The notes under the pieces: model-generated
What the model saw: the letters and a program-made list of their open reading frames with translations, nothing else
The model's database searches: none
Told to the model about the DNA's origin: nothing
Assembly (NCBI GenBank): GCA_020633325.1
Contig: JACKDX010000001.1
Span: 1,674,001 to 1,738,000, forward strand
Origin: Myxococcales bacterium
GTDB lineage: Bacteria; Myxococcota_A; Polyangia; Polyangiales; GCA-016699535
Length of the DNA: 64,000 bases
Reading direction: 5' to 3'
Translations under genes and position numbers: made by a program
Shown: one piece after another, positions 16,546 through 25,190 of the stretch
How the letters are laid out: each line of letters starts with the position of its first letter
Numbering within the stretch: the stretch's first letter is position 1

Positions 16546-16836
16546 ATGAAAATACGACCCCTTCAAGACCGTGTGATTGTTCAGCGGCTCGAAGAAGAAG
16601 CAAAAACCAAAGGCGGCATTATCATTCCTGATACTGCCAAAGAGAAGCCCATCGAGGGCAAGGTCATCGCCGTAGGCAATGGCAAAGTCCTTGAGGACGG
16701 TACTGTGCGTAAGCTTGAAGTTAAAGCGGGAGACCGCGTGCTGTTTGGCAAGTACAGCGGCACGGAAGTCAAAATTGGTGGCGAGGAACATTTGATTCTT
16801 CGCGAAGACGACATTTTAGGGGTCGTCGTTTCGTAA
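16546..16836 (+). CDS. groES: Co-chaperonin GroES
   Basis: A 96-residue GroES, the heptameric lid of the GroEL folding chamber. It begins MKIRPLQDRVIVQRLEEE and shows the mobile-loop sequence TKGGIIIPDTAKEKP and the C-terminal LREDDILGVV typical of the family. The start at 16546 is preceded by GGAGGT; a frame six codons longer exists but begins inside the Shine-Dalgarno region and is unlikely. It is the first gene of the groES-groEL operon, with groEL 17 bases downstream, under a sigma-70-type promoter and a CIRCE operator. Nothing unusual is seen. Confidence 0.98.
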   Translation: MKIRPLQDRVIVQRLEEEAKTKGGIIIPDTAKEKPIEGKVIAVGNGKVLEDGTVRKLEVKAGDRVLFGKYSGTEVKIGGEEHLILREDDILGVVVS

Positions 16837-16853
16837 CGAAGGAGTGAGCAATC

Positions 16854-18491
16854 ATGGCTGCAAAAGAAATTCTGTATGATACAGCTGCGCGCGAACGCAT
16901 CCTTAGGGGTGTGAACACGTTGGCAGATGTGGTGAAAGTAACCCTGGGTCCCAAGGGCCGTAACGTGGTGATTGAAAAGAGCTTTGGCTCGCCAACCATC
17001 ACCAAAGACGGCGTCACTGTGGCCAAGGAAATCGAACTGGAGAACAAGTTTGAGAACATGGGCGCGCAGATGGTGCGTGAGGTGGCCTCAAAGACCTCCG
17101 ATGTCGCTGGCGACGGAACGACCACCGCGACGGTGTTGGCGCAGGCCATCTATCGTGAGGGCTCAAAGCTTGTGGCTGCAGGTCACAACCCCATGGAGCT
17201 CAAGCGTGGCATCGAAGCTGCGGTTGAGAGCGTGGTCGAGAAGTTGGGCAAGCTTTCGAAGCCAACCCGAGACCCCAAGGAAATCGCTCAGGTGGGCTCC
17301 ATCTCTGCAAACGGAGACGAGACCATTGGGACCATCATTGCCGAGGCCATGGAGAAGGTCGGCAAAGAAGGCGTGATCACCGTCGAAGAGGCGAAGGGCC
17401 TTGAGACCACGCTGGATGTCGTTGAAGGCATGCAGTTTGATCGCGGCTACCTTTCACCGTACTTCATCACGGACCCGGAGCGCATGGAAGTCATCCTTGA
17501 GGATGCCTACATCCTGATCTCTGAGAAAAAGATCTCGAATATGAAGGATCTTTTGCCTGTGCTCGAGGCGATTGCACGTCAACAAAAGCCGCTGCTGATT
17601 CTGGCGGAAGATGTTGAAGGCGAAGCGCTTGCCACGTTGGTGGTCAACAAGCTAAGGGGCACGCTACAAACGGCTGCAGTCAAGGCACCTGGCTTTGGTG
17701 ATCGCCGTAAAGAGATGCTCAAAGACATTGCCACCTTGACCGGCGGGCAGGTGATCAGTGAGGAGCTCGGCATCAAACTCGAGAGCGTGACCATCACGGA
17801 TCTCGGGCGTGCCAAGCGTGTATCAATCGACAAGGAAAACACCACCATCGTGGACGGCTCTGGCAAGAAGGCCGAAATTAAGGGGCGCATCGAGACGATC
17901 CGTCGCCAGATCGAGGAGACCACGAGTGACTACGACCGAGAGAAGCTTCAGGAGCGTCTCGCCAAGTTGGTAGGCGGTGTGGCCGTGGTCAAAGTCGGCG
18001 CAGCAACCGAGGTCGAGATGAAGGAAAAGAAGGCGCGCGTCGAAGATGCGCTGAACGCCACCCGTGCAGCCGTGGAAGAAGGCATCGTGCCTGGCGGCGG
18101 GACGGCGCTTTTGCGATGTCAGGCCTCGCTTGAAAAGCTTGACCTGAACGACGAGCAGCTCATCGGTGCAGCGATCGTGCGGCGGGCCATCGAGGAGCCC
18201 ATCCGCCAGATTGCAGCCAATGCGGGGCTTGAGGGCTCGATTGTGGTGGACCGCGTTCGCAATGCAAAAGATGCCACACACGGCTTCAATGCGGCGACGG
18301 AGAAGTACGAGGACCTCCTTAAGGCGGGCGTTATCGACCCGACCAAGGTGGTGCGTACAGCGCTTCAAAACGCGGCATCGGTGGCGGGCTTGATGCTCAC
18401 CACAGAAGCACTCGTTGCCGAGCGTCCGAAAGAAGAGAAACCGCTTCCCGGTGGCCATGGACACGGCGCACCAGGCGGCATGGACTTCTAA
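16854..18491 (+). CDS. groEL: Chaperonin GroEL
   Basis: A 545-residue GroEL that folds proteins in an ATP-driven double ring. It has the ATP-binding motif AGDGTTTATVLAQAI, the apical-domain block ILAEDVEGEALATLVVNKL, the signature GIVPGGGTALLRC, and a Gly-rich tail ending GGMDF as expected. A GGAG site lies upstream of the ATG. Length and content are normal. A strong terminator follows 20 bases after the stop. Myxobacteria often carry two groEL copies with different tails; this tail contains GHGHG, between the plain GGM and His-rich types. Only this copy is in the window. Confidence 0.98.
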   Translation: MAAKEILYDTAARERILRGVNTLADVVKVTLGPKGRNVVIEKSFGSPTITKDGVTVAKEIELENKFENMGAQMVREVASKTSDVAGDGTTTATVLAQAIYREGSKLVAAGHNPMELKRGIEAAVESVVEKLGKLSKPTRDPKEIAQVGSISANGDETIGTIIAEAMEKVGKEGVITVEEAKGLETTLDVVEGMQFDRGYLSPYFITDPERMEVILEDAYILISEKKISNMKDLLPVLEAIARQQKPLLILAEDVEGEALATLVVNKLRGTLQTAAVKAPGFGDRRKEMLKDIATLTGGQVISEELGIKLESVTITDLGRAKRVSIDKENTTIVDGSGKKAEIKGRIETIRRQIEETTSDYDREKLQERLAKLVGGVAVVKVGAATEVEMKEKKARVEDALNATRAAVEEGIVPGGGTALLRCQASLEKLDLNDEQLIGAAIVRRAIEEPIRQIAANAGLEGSIVVDRVRNAKDATHGFNAATEKYEDLLKAGVIDPTKVVRTALQNAASVAGLMLTTEALVAERPKEEKPLPGGHGHGAPGGMDF

Positions 18492-18511
18492 ACAGACCAG
18501 AATCGCATAAC

Positions 18512-18551
18512 AAAAGCCCGTGCAGCGCAGGCTGCTCGGGCTTTTGTTTTT
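18512..18551 (+). terminator. Intrinsic terminator after groEL, probably bidirectional
   Basis: A near-perfect hairpin: AAAAGCCCG, one base, GCAGC, a four-base loop, GCTGC, one base, CGGGCTTTT, then GTTTTT. The A-run on one side and the T-run on the other allow it to stop transcription both from groEL and from the convergent operon that ends at 18592. Confidence 0.92.
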
Positions 18552-18591
18552 AAAGCGCAAACGCCTCTGAGATGGGAGCGCGTGTGTCTGG

Positions 18592-19257
18592 CTAGGTGTT
18601 CTCAGGCCCGCGAGACCCCTTAGCGGCGAGCTCCTCAGAAAGGGCTACCACCTGCTCTTGAAGTTGTAACAAGGCATCTTGAAGAGCCTGGGTTTCAAGG
18701 GTGCTTTCAAGGAGCTCGGGGCTTTCAAAACTCGACTCAAGCGCCCGAATTCGTTCATCGCGCACCTCGAGCTGAGCCGCCATGGATTCCATGATAAGCG
18801 CCCGATGCGTGTTGTCCCCGAGGAGCCCGTTGAGCTGTGCTTCAAGTGCCTTCGCGCGGCCCTCCGCTTCTTCCTTAAGCGTCAGTGCCTGGGCAAGTGC
18901 TAGGCGGGCGCGGTGATGCTCCTCTGGCTCGATATGGTCGAGCGAAGGTGAGACGAAAACACGTTGCTCACCCAGCCGCATGCGCAGGCCGGCGCACTCC
19001 CCTCGCAAAAAGGCCAGCTCGCGTTCGCCCGAAAACGCAGAAGAAACGGGCCGGACGCTCGACGTGATGCCGGGCGAGCTCTCTCTCACTGTGAGATAGT
19101 CTCTCAAAACTGCTTGATGGTGCCGAAGCTCCGCCTCAAGCTCACGACTTCGTTGAATCTCCTGATGCAGGCGAGCTTCAAGGCGCTCGTTGTTTTCAGT
19201 TGCGATGTCATAACCGGCAAGCGGGGTGACAGGCTTACGTGGAAACGAGTCGTTCAT
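18592..19257 (-). CDS. Coiled-coil protein, uncharacterised
   Basis: A 221-residue soluble protein dominated by predicted coiled coil. Residues ~20-60 (NNERLEARLHQEIQRSRELE) and ~120-215 (LTLKEEAEGRAKALEAQL, then LQDALLQLQEQVVALSEEL) show heptad spacing of Leu and Ala with charged residues between. A Ser/Arg-rich break lies between the two helical parts. No enzymatic motif is visible. It is the last gene of the reductase operon, 18 bases after the previous stop, and ends before a bidirectional terminator. A structural or adaptor role is possible. Orthology cannot be judged by eye. Confidence 0.72.
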   Translation of the reverse strand: MNDSFPRKPVTPLAGYDIATENNERLEARLHQEIQRSRELEAELRHHQAVLRDYLTVRESSPGITSSVRPVSSAFSGERELAFLRGECAGLRMRLGEQRVFVSPSLDHIEPEEHHRARLALAQALTLKEEAEGRAKALEAQLNGLLGDNTHRALIMESMAAQLEVRDERIRALESSFESPELLESTLETQALQDALLQLQEQVVALSEELAAKGSRGPENT

Positions 19258-19275
19258 GCAGGACTGAAGGCGGCG

Positions 19276-19863
19276 CTAGCATACCGCCTTGCCGGCAAAG
19301 CTTTGCACATCCTTGGGTCGAGGGTCCAGTCTCAGTAACACTGACCACGGCTCGCGCTCGCGCCCTGCCCGTTCGCTCTGAAAGTTGAGAGCGGGAAAGA
19401 TGGATCGGAGGGCAGTCGCGATATCGTGCTCTAGAGAGCTCGACTCATCGGCATCCCGCCGGGTGGCAAGCCGGTTGTGCACCCGAAGCAGCACGGAATC
19501 CACGGCAAATCGTAGAGGGCCCTCATCGGCAGTGGCTTGTTCTATCAAAAGCGCCGCGTCCAAGACCCTTCTGAAGGCCACCTTGAGTTGGTCCTGCAAC
19601 TGTCCGGTCACCGATCGTTTTGCGCTGTACAACAATCCTGTGCGTCCATCGGCTTCATCGAGGGAGAAATTGGCAGAATGCCCCACCAGTATTACCCCCG
19701 GGCCATGATGGACATGCCGATAATCGGCTACATCGATGAGCACATCGTCGAGCGCAGCCTCCTTGATCCATTGATGGAAAAGGGGAATGAACCGGTCTTG
19801 CGGAATGAGACCGTCCCCTGCCACAAATAGCTTAAGATTAATGAAATACGAAGGTTCGGCCAT
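19276..19863 (-). CDS. Uncharacterised protein downstream of the siroheme reductase
   Basis: About 195 residues, soluble, mixed alpha/beta, not assigned to a named family. It contains a His-rich central block (DVADYRHVHHGPGVILVGHS) followed by FSLDEADGRTGLLYSAKR. A long helix carries LKVAFRRVLDAALLIEQA. The start chosen is the ATG four bases after the stop of the reductase gene, so the two are surely co-transcribed. This tight linkage suggests a role connected with the reductase or its redox partner, but that is inference. The His-rich loop could hold a metal; the spacing is not diagnostic. Confidence 0.75.
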   Translation of the reverse strand: MAEPSYFINLKLFVAGDGLIPQDRFIPLFHQWIKEAALDDVLIDVADYRHVHHGPGVILVGHSANFSLDEADGRTGLLYSAKRSVTGQLQDQLKVAFRRVLDAALLIEQATADEGPLRFAVDSVLLRVHNRLATRRDADESSSLEHDIATALRSIFPALNFQSERAGREREPWSVLLRLDPRPKDVQSFAGKAVC

Positions 19864-19867
19864 GCGA

Positions 19868-22156
19868 TTAGTTCGATGATGGCGAGGGCGTTTGACTGAC
19901 ACGGTCATAACAGGCGTAAGCGGCCTCTATAAAGTGCTGTGCCTCCTCGATGGCTTGGTGGGCGGCATCCGCAGCGTCGATGGGGACGCCTTCGCTTCGG
20001 TGCGCATGAAACAAGTAGTTGGCGAACTTCGCTCCTGCAAATGGGTCGTTAAACAGACCCGTGTCAAAATAGCGCGCACGAAACTCTCGAACAATGTGGT
20101 CGGGATCGTCGGTGATATCAATAAACTGCATTTGAACGAGCGCTTTTGCAGCATCTAACATGGCGCGATAGGCACGATCTTTGGCTTGCGCAACATGCCC
20201 CTTTTCAAGATCAATCTGCGCCTCAAATACGCGCGTCTCGCTGGCGGAGAGGCCAAACATGGCCAAAGGAACAATCTCGCCGGCGCACTCGCCGACACCG
20301 ATGTCGCCAATCGTGTACTCGCGCGGGTCGCCCCAATCGGAATAATAGGACGGGTCTGCCTCATAACTGGGCACTTCCATGAGATGCTTTAAAAGGTCAC
20401 GGATTTCGGCTTTGCCCGTACGACTGATCCAGGTTTGAAAACTTTCCGAATCTTGTCGTTGCTCGACGTATCGCTGGGTGAGCACGTCGATGACTTCAGG
20501 CACGCGCTTAGAGGGCACCGCGCCAATGGCAAGGCCATAAGCCCCTCCATTGTTGGCCCATTGCCCGCCCAATACAACTTGAAAATGCGGAACGCGGCGA
20601 CCTTTTACGTTGCGGCTGACGCCGAGAAAACCGAGGTCTGCGATGTGATGCTGGCCACAGGAGTTAAAGCAACCGCTGCATTTGATGCGCAGCTCGGAGA
20701 CCTCTTTGGGAATGTCGCCTTCCTTCGCTCGGCTTAGGAGGCGGTCGCTTAGCTCGGCAGACAGGCCGCGGGACGATGAAATGCCGAGCTTGCATGTATC
20801 GGTACCCGGGCAAGACGTAATGTCCACAATGGTGCCAGCTCCCGTTTCGTTCAGCCCTTCGGCTGACAGTGCGGCATGGAATGCGGGCAAGTCGGATTCC
20901 CTCAGCCAGCGAAAGACAAGGTTCTGTTCCACTGTCGTGCACATGGTGTCACCCGTGAAACGGCGAGCGATGTCCGCAAGCGCGCGGGCTTGCCGCGACG
21001 TGAAGTCGCCCAAGGGTAAACGCACGGTGGCGACCACATAGCCCGACTGCGCCTGTGGTTTGACGTTTGTCTTGCGCCACTTCAAGAATGCTTCTGGGTA
21101 TTCGCCATCGGGCAGGGATTGCCCGGGGTACTTGGGCTTCTCCTCGAACAAGGTCGCGCCATCGAGGGTCGTCGGATCTTGAAGCAAGGCCTCCCACCGC
21201 GGATCGTGCGGGATGTGCTCTCGCTCCTCCAACACCAGGCGGCGAAAGGCATCGATACCAAGCTTGGACACCAAAAACTTAATGCGGGCGCGGGCACGGT
21301 TACTTCGCTCACCGAGCTTTGCATACACACGGCAAACTGCCTGGGTCATGGGCAAGAGCTCCCGCTCCGGGAGAAACGCGTCAAAGAGCTTGGCTTGTTG
21401 AGGGACAGCCCCCAGGCCCCCGCCGACATAAAACTCAAAGCCGCGCTCTAACTTGCCCGCCACTGAGCGTGTGACGGCGACGACTCCCAGGTCGTGTATG
21501 GCCACAAGTCCGCAGGCATTGTCTTTACATCCGGAAAACGCGATTTTAAACTTTCGGCCAAAGTCTTGTACGTCGGGATGCCCGAGGAGAAAACGCACCA
21601 TCGCGTTGGCGTGGGGCCGCACATCGAAGCTTTCGGTGTTGCAAACGCCAGCAAACTGACAAGCAGTGATATTACGGACACTATTGCCGCACGCCTCGCG
21701 CGTGGTGATGCCCACTGCCGCAAGACGCCGCATCATATCTGGTGTGTCCTCGATGTGTACGAAGTGTAGCTGAATGTCCTGGCGGGTGGTCACGTGCAGA
21801 ATTGCATCGGAATACTCTTCTGCGACTTCCGCCAACACGTCCAACTGCGTCGCGGTCATTCGCCCATAAGGGATCTTAATGCGCTGCATACCGGGCGCAT
21901 CCCATACTGTGCTCGGGCCTTTGGTGAGAGAGCCGCAGGGAAAGTTCAACGTCTGGGATTGCGTGCCGTTGTGGCGTTGCCCATTGTCGTATCTTTGCCC
22001 GTACACCCCCCTGCGAAGACGCGTTTCGGCAAACAGTTTCTCCTCGAACTTCCCCAGCTTGCGAAGCGCGATTTGCGTGTCAAACGCATCAATCTCCTCC
22101 GCCATTTCTGGCACAAGGGACGATGCGAGCTGCGATTTCCAGGATGACATGGCCAT
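19868..22156 (-). CDS. Siroheme-type nitrite/sulfite reductase with C-terminal helical extension
   Basis: A 762-residue assimilatory ferredoxin-type nitrite or sulfite reductase, catalysing the six-electron reduction of nitrite to ammonia or sulfite to sulfide. Two ferredoxin-like halves are visible, with the siroheme contacts VTTRQDIQLHF and RNITACQFAGVC in the first. The cluster cysteines lie at about residues 440-490: CPGTDTC and the CxxxC of SGCFNSCGQ. Family members usually have 550-600 residues; here ~120 extra residues after the second half form a helical, HEPN-like tail (AYRAMLDAAKALVQMQF, IEEAQHFIEAAYACYDRV). Nitrite versus sulfite cannot be decided. It heads an operon with two unknown genes. 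An ATG two codons in is an equally possible start. Confidence 0.9.
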   Translation of the reverse strand: MAMSSWKSQLASSLVPEMAEEIDAFDTQIALRKLGKFEEKLFAETRLRRGVYGQRYDNGQRHNGTQSQTLNFPCGSLTKGPSTVWDAPGMQRIKIPYGRMTATQLDVLAEVAEEYSDAILHVTTRQDIQLHFVHIEDTPDMMRRLAAVGITTREACGNSVRNITACQFAGVCNTESFDVRPHANAMVRFLLGHPDVQDFGRKFKIAFSGCKDNACGLVAIHDLGVVAVTRSVAGKLERGFEFYVGGGLGAVPQQAKLFDAFLPERELLPMTQAVCRVYAKLGERSNRARARIKFLVSKLGIDAFRRLVLEEREHIPHDPRWEALLQDPTTLDGATLFEEKPKYPGQSLPDGEYPEAFLKWRKTNVKPQAQSGYVVATVRLPLGDFTSRQARALADIARRFTGDTMCTTVEQNLVFRWLRESDLPAFHAALSAEGLNETGAGTIVDITSCPGTDTCKLGISSSRGLSAELSDRLLSRAKEGDIPKEVSELRIKCSGCFNSCGQHHIADLGFLGVSRNVKGRRVPHFQVVLGGQWANNGGAYGLAIGAVPSKRVPEVIDVLTQRYVEQRQDSESFQTWISRTGKAEIRDLLKHLMEVPSYEADPSYYSDWGDPREYTIGDIGVGECAGEIVPLAMFGLSASETRVFEAQIDLEKGHVAQAKDRAYRAMLDAAKALVQMQFIDITDDPDHIVREFRARYFDTGLFNDPFAGAKFANYLFHAHRSEGVPIDAADAAHQAIEEAQHFIEAAYACYDRVSQTPSPSSN

Positions 22157-22191
22157 AAGGCAAAAACCGGCAAGCCGAAGAACGGCGTCGT

Positions 22192-22220
22192 CTATAGCCC
22201 ATCGATTGTTGAGCTGTCAA
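22192..22220 (-). promoter_or_regulatory. Promoter of the siroheme reductase operon
   Basis: On the minus strand, consensus TTGACA (22215-22220), a 17-base spacer and CTATAG (22192-22197), or TATAGA one base on with spacing 18. Transcription would start near 22185, about 30 bases before the gene. The -35 lies within the inverted repeat at 22205-22229. Confidence 0.65.
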
Positions 22221-22229
22221 ATCAACAAT
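22205..22229. promoter_or_regulatory. Perfect inverted repeat, likely operator of the reductase operon
   Basis: ATTGTTGA, nine bases, TCAACAAT: a perfect 8+8 palindrome. Its spacer contains the -35 hexamer of the reductase promoter, so a bound dimeric regulator would block RNA polymerase. It lies in a markedly AT-rich gap between the reductase operon and asd and could affect both. The regulator is not identifiable from the sequence. Confidence 0.6.
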
Positions 22230-22250
22230 TATATCACGCTATCTAACACA

Positions 22251-22352
22251 TTGAATATATACACTTAAAAATGTATCGTATTTCCTACTAAAATAGTATA
22301 TATTAATCGGCCGCCGCTAGGATTTGACTTGGCACTGGCGGTCTCTTATGCA
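22251..22352 (+). promoter_or_regulatory. Candidate promoter region for asd
   Basis: Two possibilities on the plus strand in the AT-rich gap: TTGAAT (22251) with TATCGT (22274), spacing 17; and TTGACT (22324) with TATGCA (22347), spacing 17, which would start transcription only a few bases before the asd ATG. Neither is certain. A small palindrome, TACTA-AAA-TAGTA, also lies here. Confidence 0.3.
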
Positions 22353-22365
22353 GCGAGCACACGCC

Positions 22366-23376
22366 ATGGCGCAAAAATACACAGTAGCGGTGGTGGGTGC
22401 CACGGGTTTGGTGGGGCAAACCATGCTGAGAGTTTTGGAGGAGCGGCAGTTCCCCGTAGAGCGCTTGGTGCCGTTTGCATCGGAGAGAAGCGCAGGGAAA
22501 TCGGTCGCTTTTAACGATGGCGGTATCGCGACAGAGCCCCTTGATCCAGCCCGCTTTGAGGGCGTGCATTTCGCGCTTTTTTCTGCCGGTGGAGATGTCT
22601 CCCGAAAGTGGGCGCCCGTAGCGGCTGCGATGGGCGCTGTGGTCATCGACAACTCCTCGGCATGGCGGATGGATCCCGATGTGCCGCTATGCGTGCCCGA
22701 AGTGAATCTAAAGACCGCGCTTGATCCGAAAAAAGGCATCATCGCCAACCCGAACTGCTCCACCATTCAACTCGTGGTGGCGCTTAAGCCCATCTATGAT
22801 GCGGTGGGCATCGATCGCATTGTGGTATCGACATACCAGGCTGCCAGCGGCGCGGGTGCAAAGGCAGTGCAGGCCTTACGCACGCAGATTGCGCAAGAGG
22901 CCGCGGGGCAGCCTATCGAACCGGGTGCCTTGGGAGGGATACTGGCGGGTAATCTCTTGATGCATTGGAAAGCCGAGCCAAACGGTTACCACGAAGAGGA
23001 GCTAAAGCTCATACGCGAGACGCGAAAAATTTTGGGCGATGACACGATACAGATTTCGCCGACGGCAGTTCGTGTGCCCGTTGAAACCGGGCATTCCGAG
23101 GCTGTGACGCTCACGACGCGTCGGCCGATCTCGGTCGCCCAAGTGCGGGCGCTGTTGGCGCAGGCGCCCGGCGTGGAGCTCGTGGATGACTTCGCCCAAG
23201 GCCTTTACCCGACCCCTCTGGCCGTGTGCGGGAAGGACGCCGTACTCGTGGGCCGAATCCGCGAGGATCTGGGCCAGCCTGGCGGCCTCCAAATGTGGAT
23301 TGTTGGAGACAACCTTCGGAAGGGGGCCGCTCTCAACGCGGTACAGATTGCTGAAGGCCTCATCCGATCGCGGTGA
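22366..23376 (+). CDS. asd: Aspartate-semialdehyde dehydrogenase
   Basis: A 336-residue NADP-dependent enzyme making aspartate semialdehyde from aspartyl phosphate, the branch point to lysine/diaminopimelate, threonine and methionine. The N-terminal Rossmann motif is VVGATGLVGQTM; the catalytic cysteine is at about residue 131 in NPNCSTIQL; the SWRMDPDVPLCVPEVN-like block and the C-terminal RVPVETGHSEAV with its active-site His follow. Length is normal for the short Asd type. The start at MAQKYTVAVVG was chosen by homology; two upstream ATGs in frame are possible. It opens a long plus-strand run but is separated from the next gene by 126 bases, so it is probably transcribed by itself. Confidence 0.96.
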   Translation: MAQKYTVAVVGATGLVGQTMLRVLEERQFPVERLVPFASERSAGKSVAFNDGGIATEPLDPARFEGVHFALFSAGGDVSRKWAPVAAAMGAVVIDNSSAWRMDPDVPLCVPEVNLKTALDPKKGIIANPNCSTIQLVVALKPIYDAVGIDRIVVSTYQAASGAGAKAVQALRTQIAQEAAGQPIEPGALGGILAGNLLMHWKAEPNGYHEEELKLIRETRKILGDDTIQISPTAVRVPVETGHSEAVTLTTRRPISVAQVRALLAQAPGVELVDDFAQGLYPTPLAVCGKDAVLVGRIREDLGQPGGLQMWIVGDNLRKGAALNAVQIAEGLIRSR

Positions 23377-23502
23377 CGGGATGGCAAGAATGTGTGCCGA
23401 GCCACGCCTTACTCATGACAAACTGTCTTGGCTGCCGAGTCGCAAGGCCTGAATTTCCGCCATTTGTCGTGCGGCTGCAAAATGGCCTAAACTTTGCTAT
23501 GA

Positions 23503-24495
23503 GTGCCCCACATGGGCACACGATTTTGGTACCCGCTTGCGGTTTTGGCGCTGTTTATCATGGGCAGCGCATTTTGTGTCCGGCTGGCACATGCCCAAAT
23601 CAAAATCACCCAGACAGGTGTCGAAGGCCGCGACGCCAATACCAATCAACTGAGCAATGTGCCGCTGAGCAAAGAAGAATGCAAAGCAGACGTGGTCATT
23701 TCTTTTCTGATCGAGCAAATCCCGACCACCCGCACGCGGCTTGATTTTTGGCAAGGGCGAGACTGCAATACCACCCTACAGCGCTCGCCCACCGGTGATT
23801 GTAAGCAGCTCGATGTGGGGACGGTCGAGATCAACAACTTGGCCCGTTTTACGCTCGACTTGCACGCACAGTCTTTATTTACGTGTGATGCCTCCGCCAC
23901 GCCCACCATTTTCGTGTTGGCGATCGACTCGACCAATGATGAGGTCAGTGCCAGCGAATTCGGCTCGCTTCAATTAAGCATCGATGCGACTGCGCCAAGC
24001 GCTCCTGCCAGCGTCGAGGGAAAGAGTGGCGATACCGAGATTCCTGTCAGCTGGGATACGCCCGGGGGTGAGAACGTTCATGGCTACACTGTATATGTGG
24101 ACGCGACGCAAGCGGATTGTACGTCCACGTTGCTAATCGCCGACCAACCGAGGCCAGAAGATACATCCTCGCTGATCACCGCGACCGCAAATGGCAACGC
24201 CACGAGCGCGGTCATCAAGGGGGACAAACTCGCGTACGATCAGAAAGCGGCCGTGGCTGTCGTTGCGCGAGATATCTCGGGTAACGAAAGTCTTCTTTCG
24301 AATGTGAGCTGCGTTACGCGCGAACATGCGTATGGCATTTGGAATCTGTATTGTATTGAGAAAACGGGCCAACCTGATTGTCCGTCTGACGGCTGCGCCC
24401 TGTCGGCCGGCTCCGCTAGTGGATTTTTCAGCAGCAGTTCATTCGCGCTCGGGTGTCTGATGATGTTATGGATCTGGCGACGGAGAATGACATGA
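23503..24495 (+). CDS. Exported surface protein with fibronectin-like domain and MYXO-CTERM-like tail
   Basis: A 330-residue exported protein. The signal peptide covers residues ~1-30 (VLALFIMGSAFCVRLAHA). The mature part begins with QIKITQTGVEGRD and has scattered Cys pairs; a fibronectin type III-like stretch with PGGENVHGYTVYVDA runs at about residues 165-270. The C-terminus has a Cys (DGCALS), a Ser/Gly linker, a hydrophobic helix (FALGCLMMLWIW) and RRR, which resembles the MYXO-CTERM sorting signal that myxobacteria use for surface anchoring. GTG at 23503 and ATG at 23512 are both possible starts. Its stop overlaps the start of the outer-membrane-like gene by four bases (ATGA), so the two are coupled. 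The function is unknown. Confidence 0.8.
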   Translation: MPHMGTRFWYPLAVLALFIMGSAFCVRLAHAQIKITQTGVEGRDANTNQLSNVPLSKEECKADVVISFLIEQIPTTRTRLDFWQGRDCNTTLQRSPTGDCKQLDVGTVEINNLARFTLDLHAQSLFTCDASATPTIFVLAIDSTNDEVSASEFGSLQLSIDATAPSAPASVEGKSGDTEIPVSWDTPGGENVHGYTVYVDATQADCTSTLLIADQPRPEDTSSLITATANGNATSAVIKGDKLAYDQKAAVAVVARDISGNESLLSNVSCVTREHAYGIWNLYCIEKTGQPDCPSDGCALSAGSASGFFSSSSFALGCLMMLWIWRRRMT

Positions 24496-25190
24496 AAGCA
24501 GCATGGCTTGGCGCAATGGGAATGACACTTGCATGCTTGGGTATCGCCCATGTTGCCAGGGCAGATCTCAATCCGCCACCACGGCGGGATTTTCAGTCGC
24601 CCGAACGCTTCGGGCTAGAGTTTCGCGGGGGGCCCTACAAGCCGGATGCGACCCCAGACATCATCGGCGACTCCGGTCCCATGCTGGCGCTTGAGTTTGA
24701 CATCTGGGCGTTGCGCATTCCCTATCTAGGCCTCCTTGGCGGTTCGGCCTATATCGGATGGACAGATTTTTCTGGTGATGCTCGCAGCGTCGATGGGACG
24801 AGCACCCCGCTCGGCGAAGAGACAAGCCTCGTCGTCGTGCCGCTTTCTTCGATGCTGGTCCTGCGCGTTGACGTCCTTAGTCGGCAACTGGGTATTCCTT
24901 TTGTGCTCACGGGGAAAATAGGGCCGGAGCTGGCTTTTTGGTGGGCAAGCACCGGGTCTCGCAGCGACGCCAATAACATTTCTCTTGGGTTTCGATGGGG
25001 CGCGCAACTTGCCTTGGAGCTCGACTTCCTCGAACCAAGGGCTGCCCGGTCGCTCGACGAAGAATGGGGCATCAATCACACCTACGTGTTTTTTGAGTTC
25101 TATGGTTCCACCGCCGGGAAATACAAAGATACCGCCAACGAGGTCGGCGATCCGTTCACGTGGGCCGCAGGCCTGGGTTTCATTTTCTAG
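24492..25190 (+). CDS. Putative outer-membrane beta-barrel protein
   Basis: About 232 residues. The first ~24 residues are a signal peptide (MTLACLGIAHVARA), followed by alternating hydrophobic/polar strands with aromatic ends, such as LALEFDIWALRIPYLGLLGG and FGLEFRGGPYKPDA, and a final strand ending in Phe (WAAGLGFIF), as expected for an outer-membrane barrel. No catalytic motif is seen. The ATG at 24492 overlaps the stop of the preceding surface-protein gene, and its own stop overlaps the truA start by one base. Coupling with the surface protein suggests both act at the outer membrane. Function unknown. Confidence 0.75.
   Translation: MKAAWLGAMGMTLACLGIAHVARADLNPPPRRDFQSPERFGLEFRGGPYKPDATPDIIGDSGPMLALEFDIWALRIPYLGLLGGSAYIGWTDFSGDARSVDGTSTPLGEETSLVVVPLSSMLVLRVDVLSRQLGIPFVLTGKIGPELAFWWASTGSRSDANNISLGFRWGAQLALELDFLEPRAARSLDEEWGINHTYVFFEFYGSTAGKYKDTANEVGDPFTWAAGLGFIF

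Noticed and set aside
23460..23487. An inverted repeat GCCATTT...AAATGGC after asd, considered as a terminator.
   Set aside because: The stem is short and AT-rich, the loop is long and there is no T-run after it.
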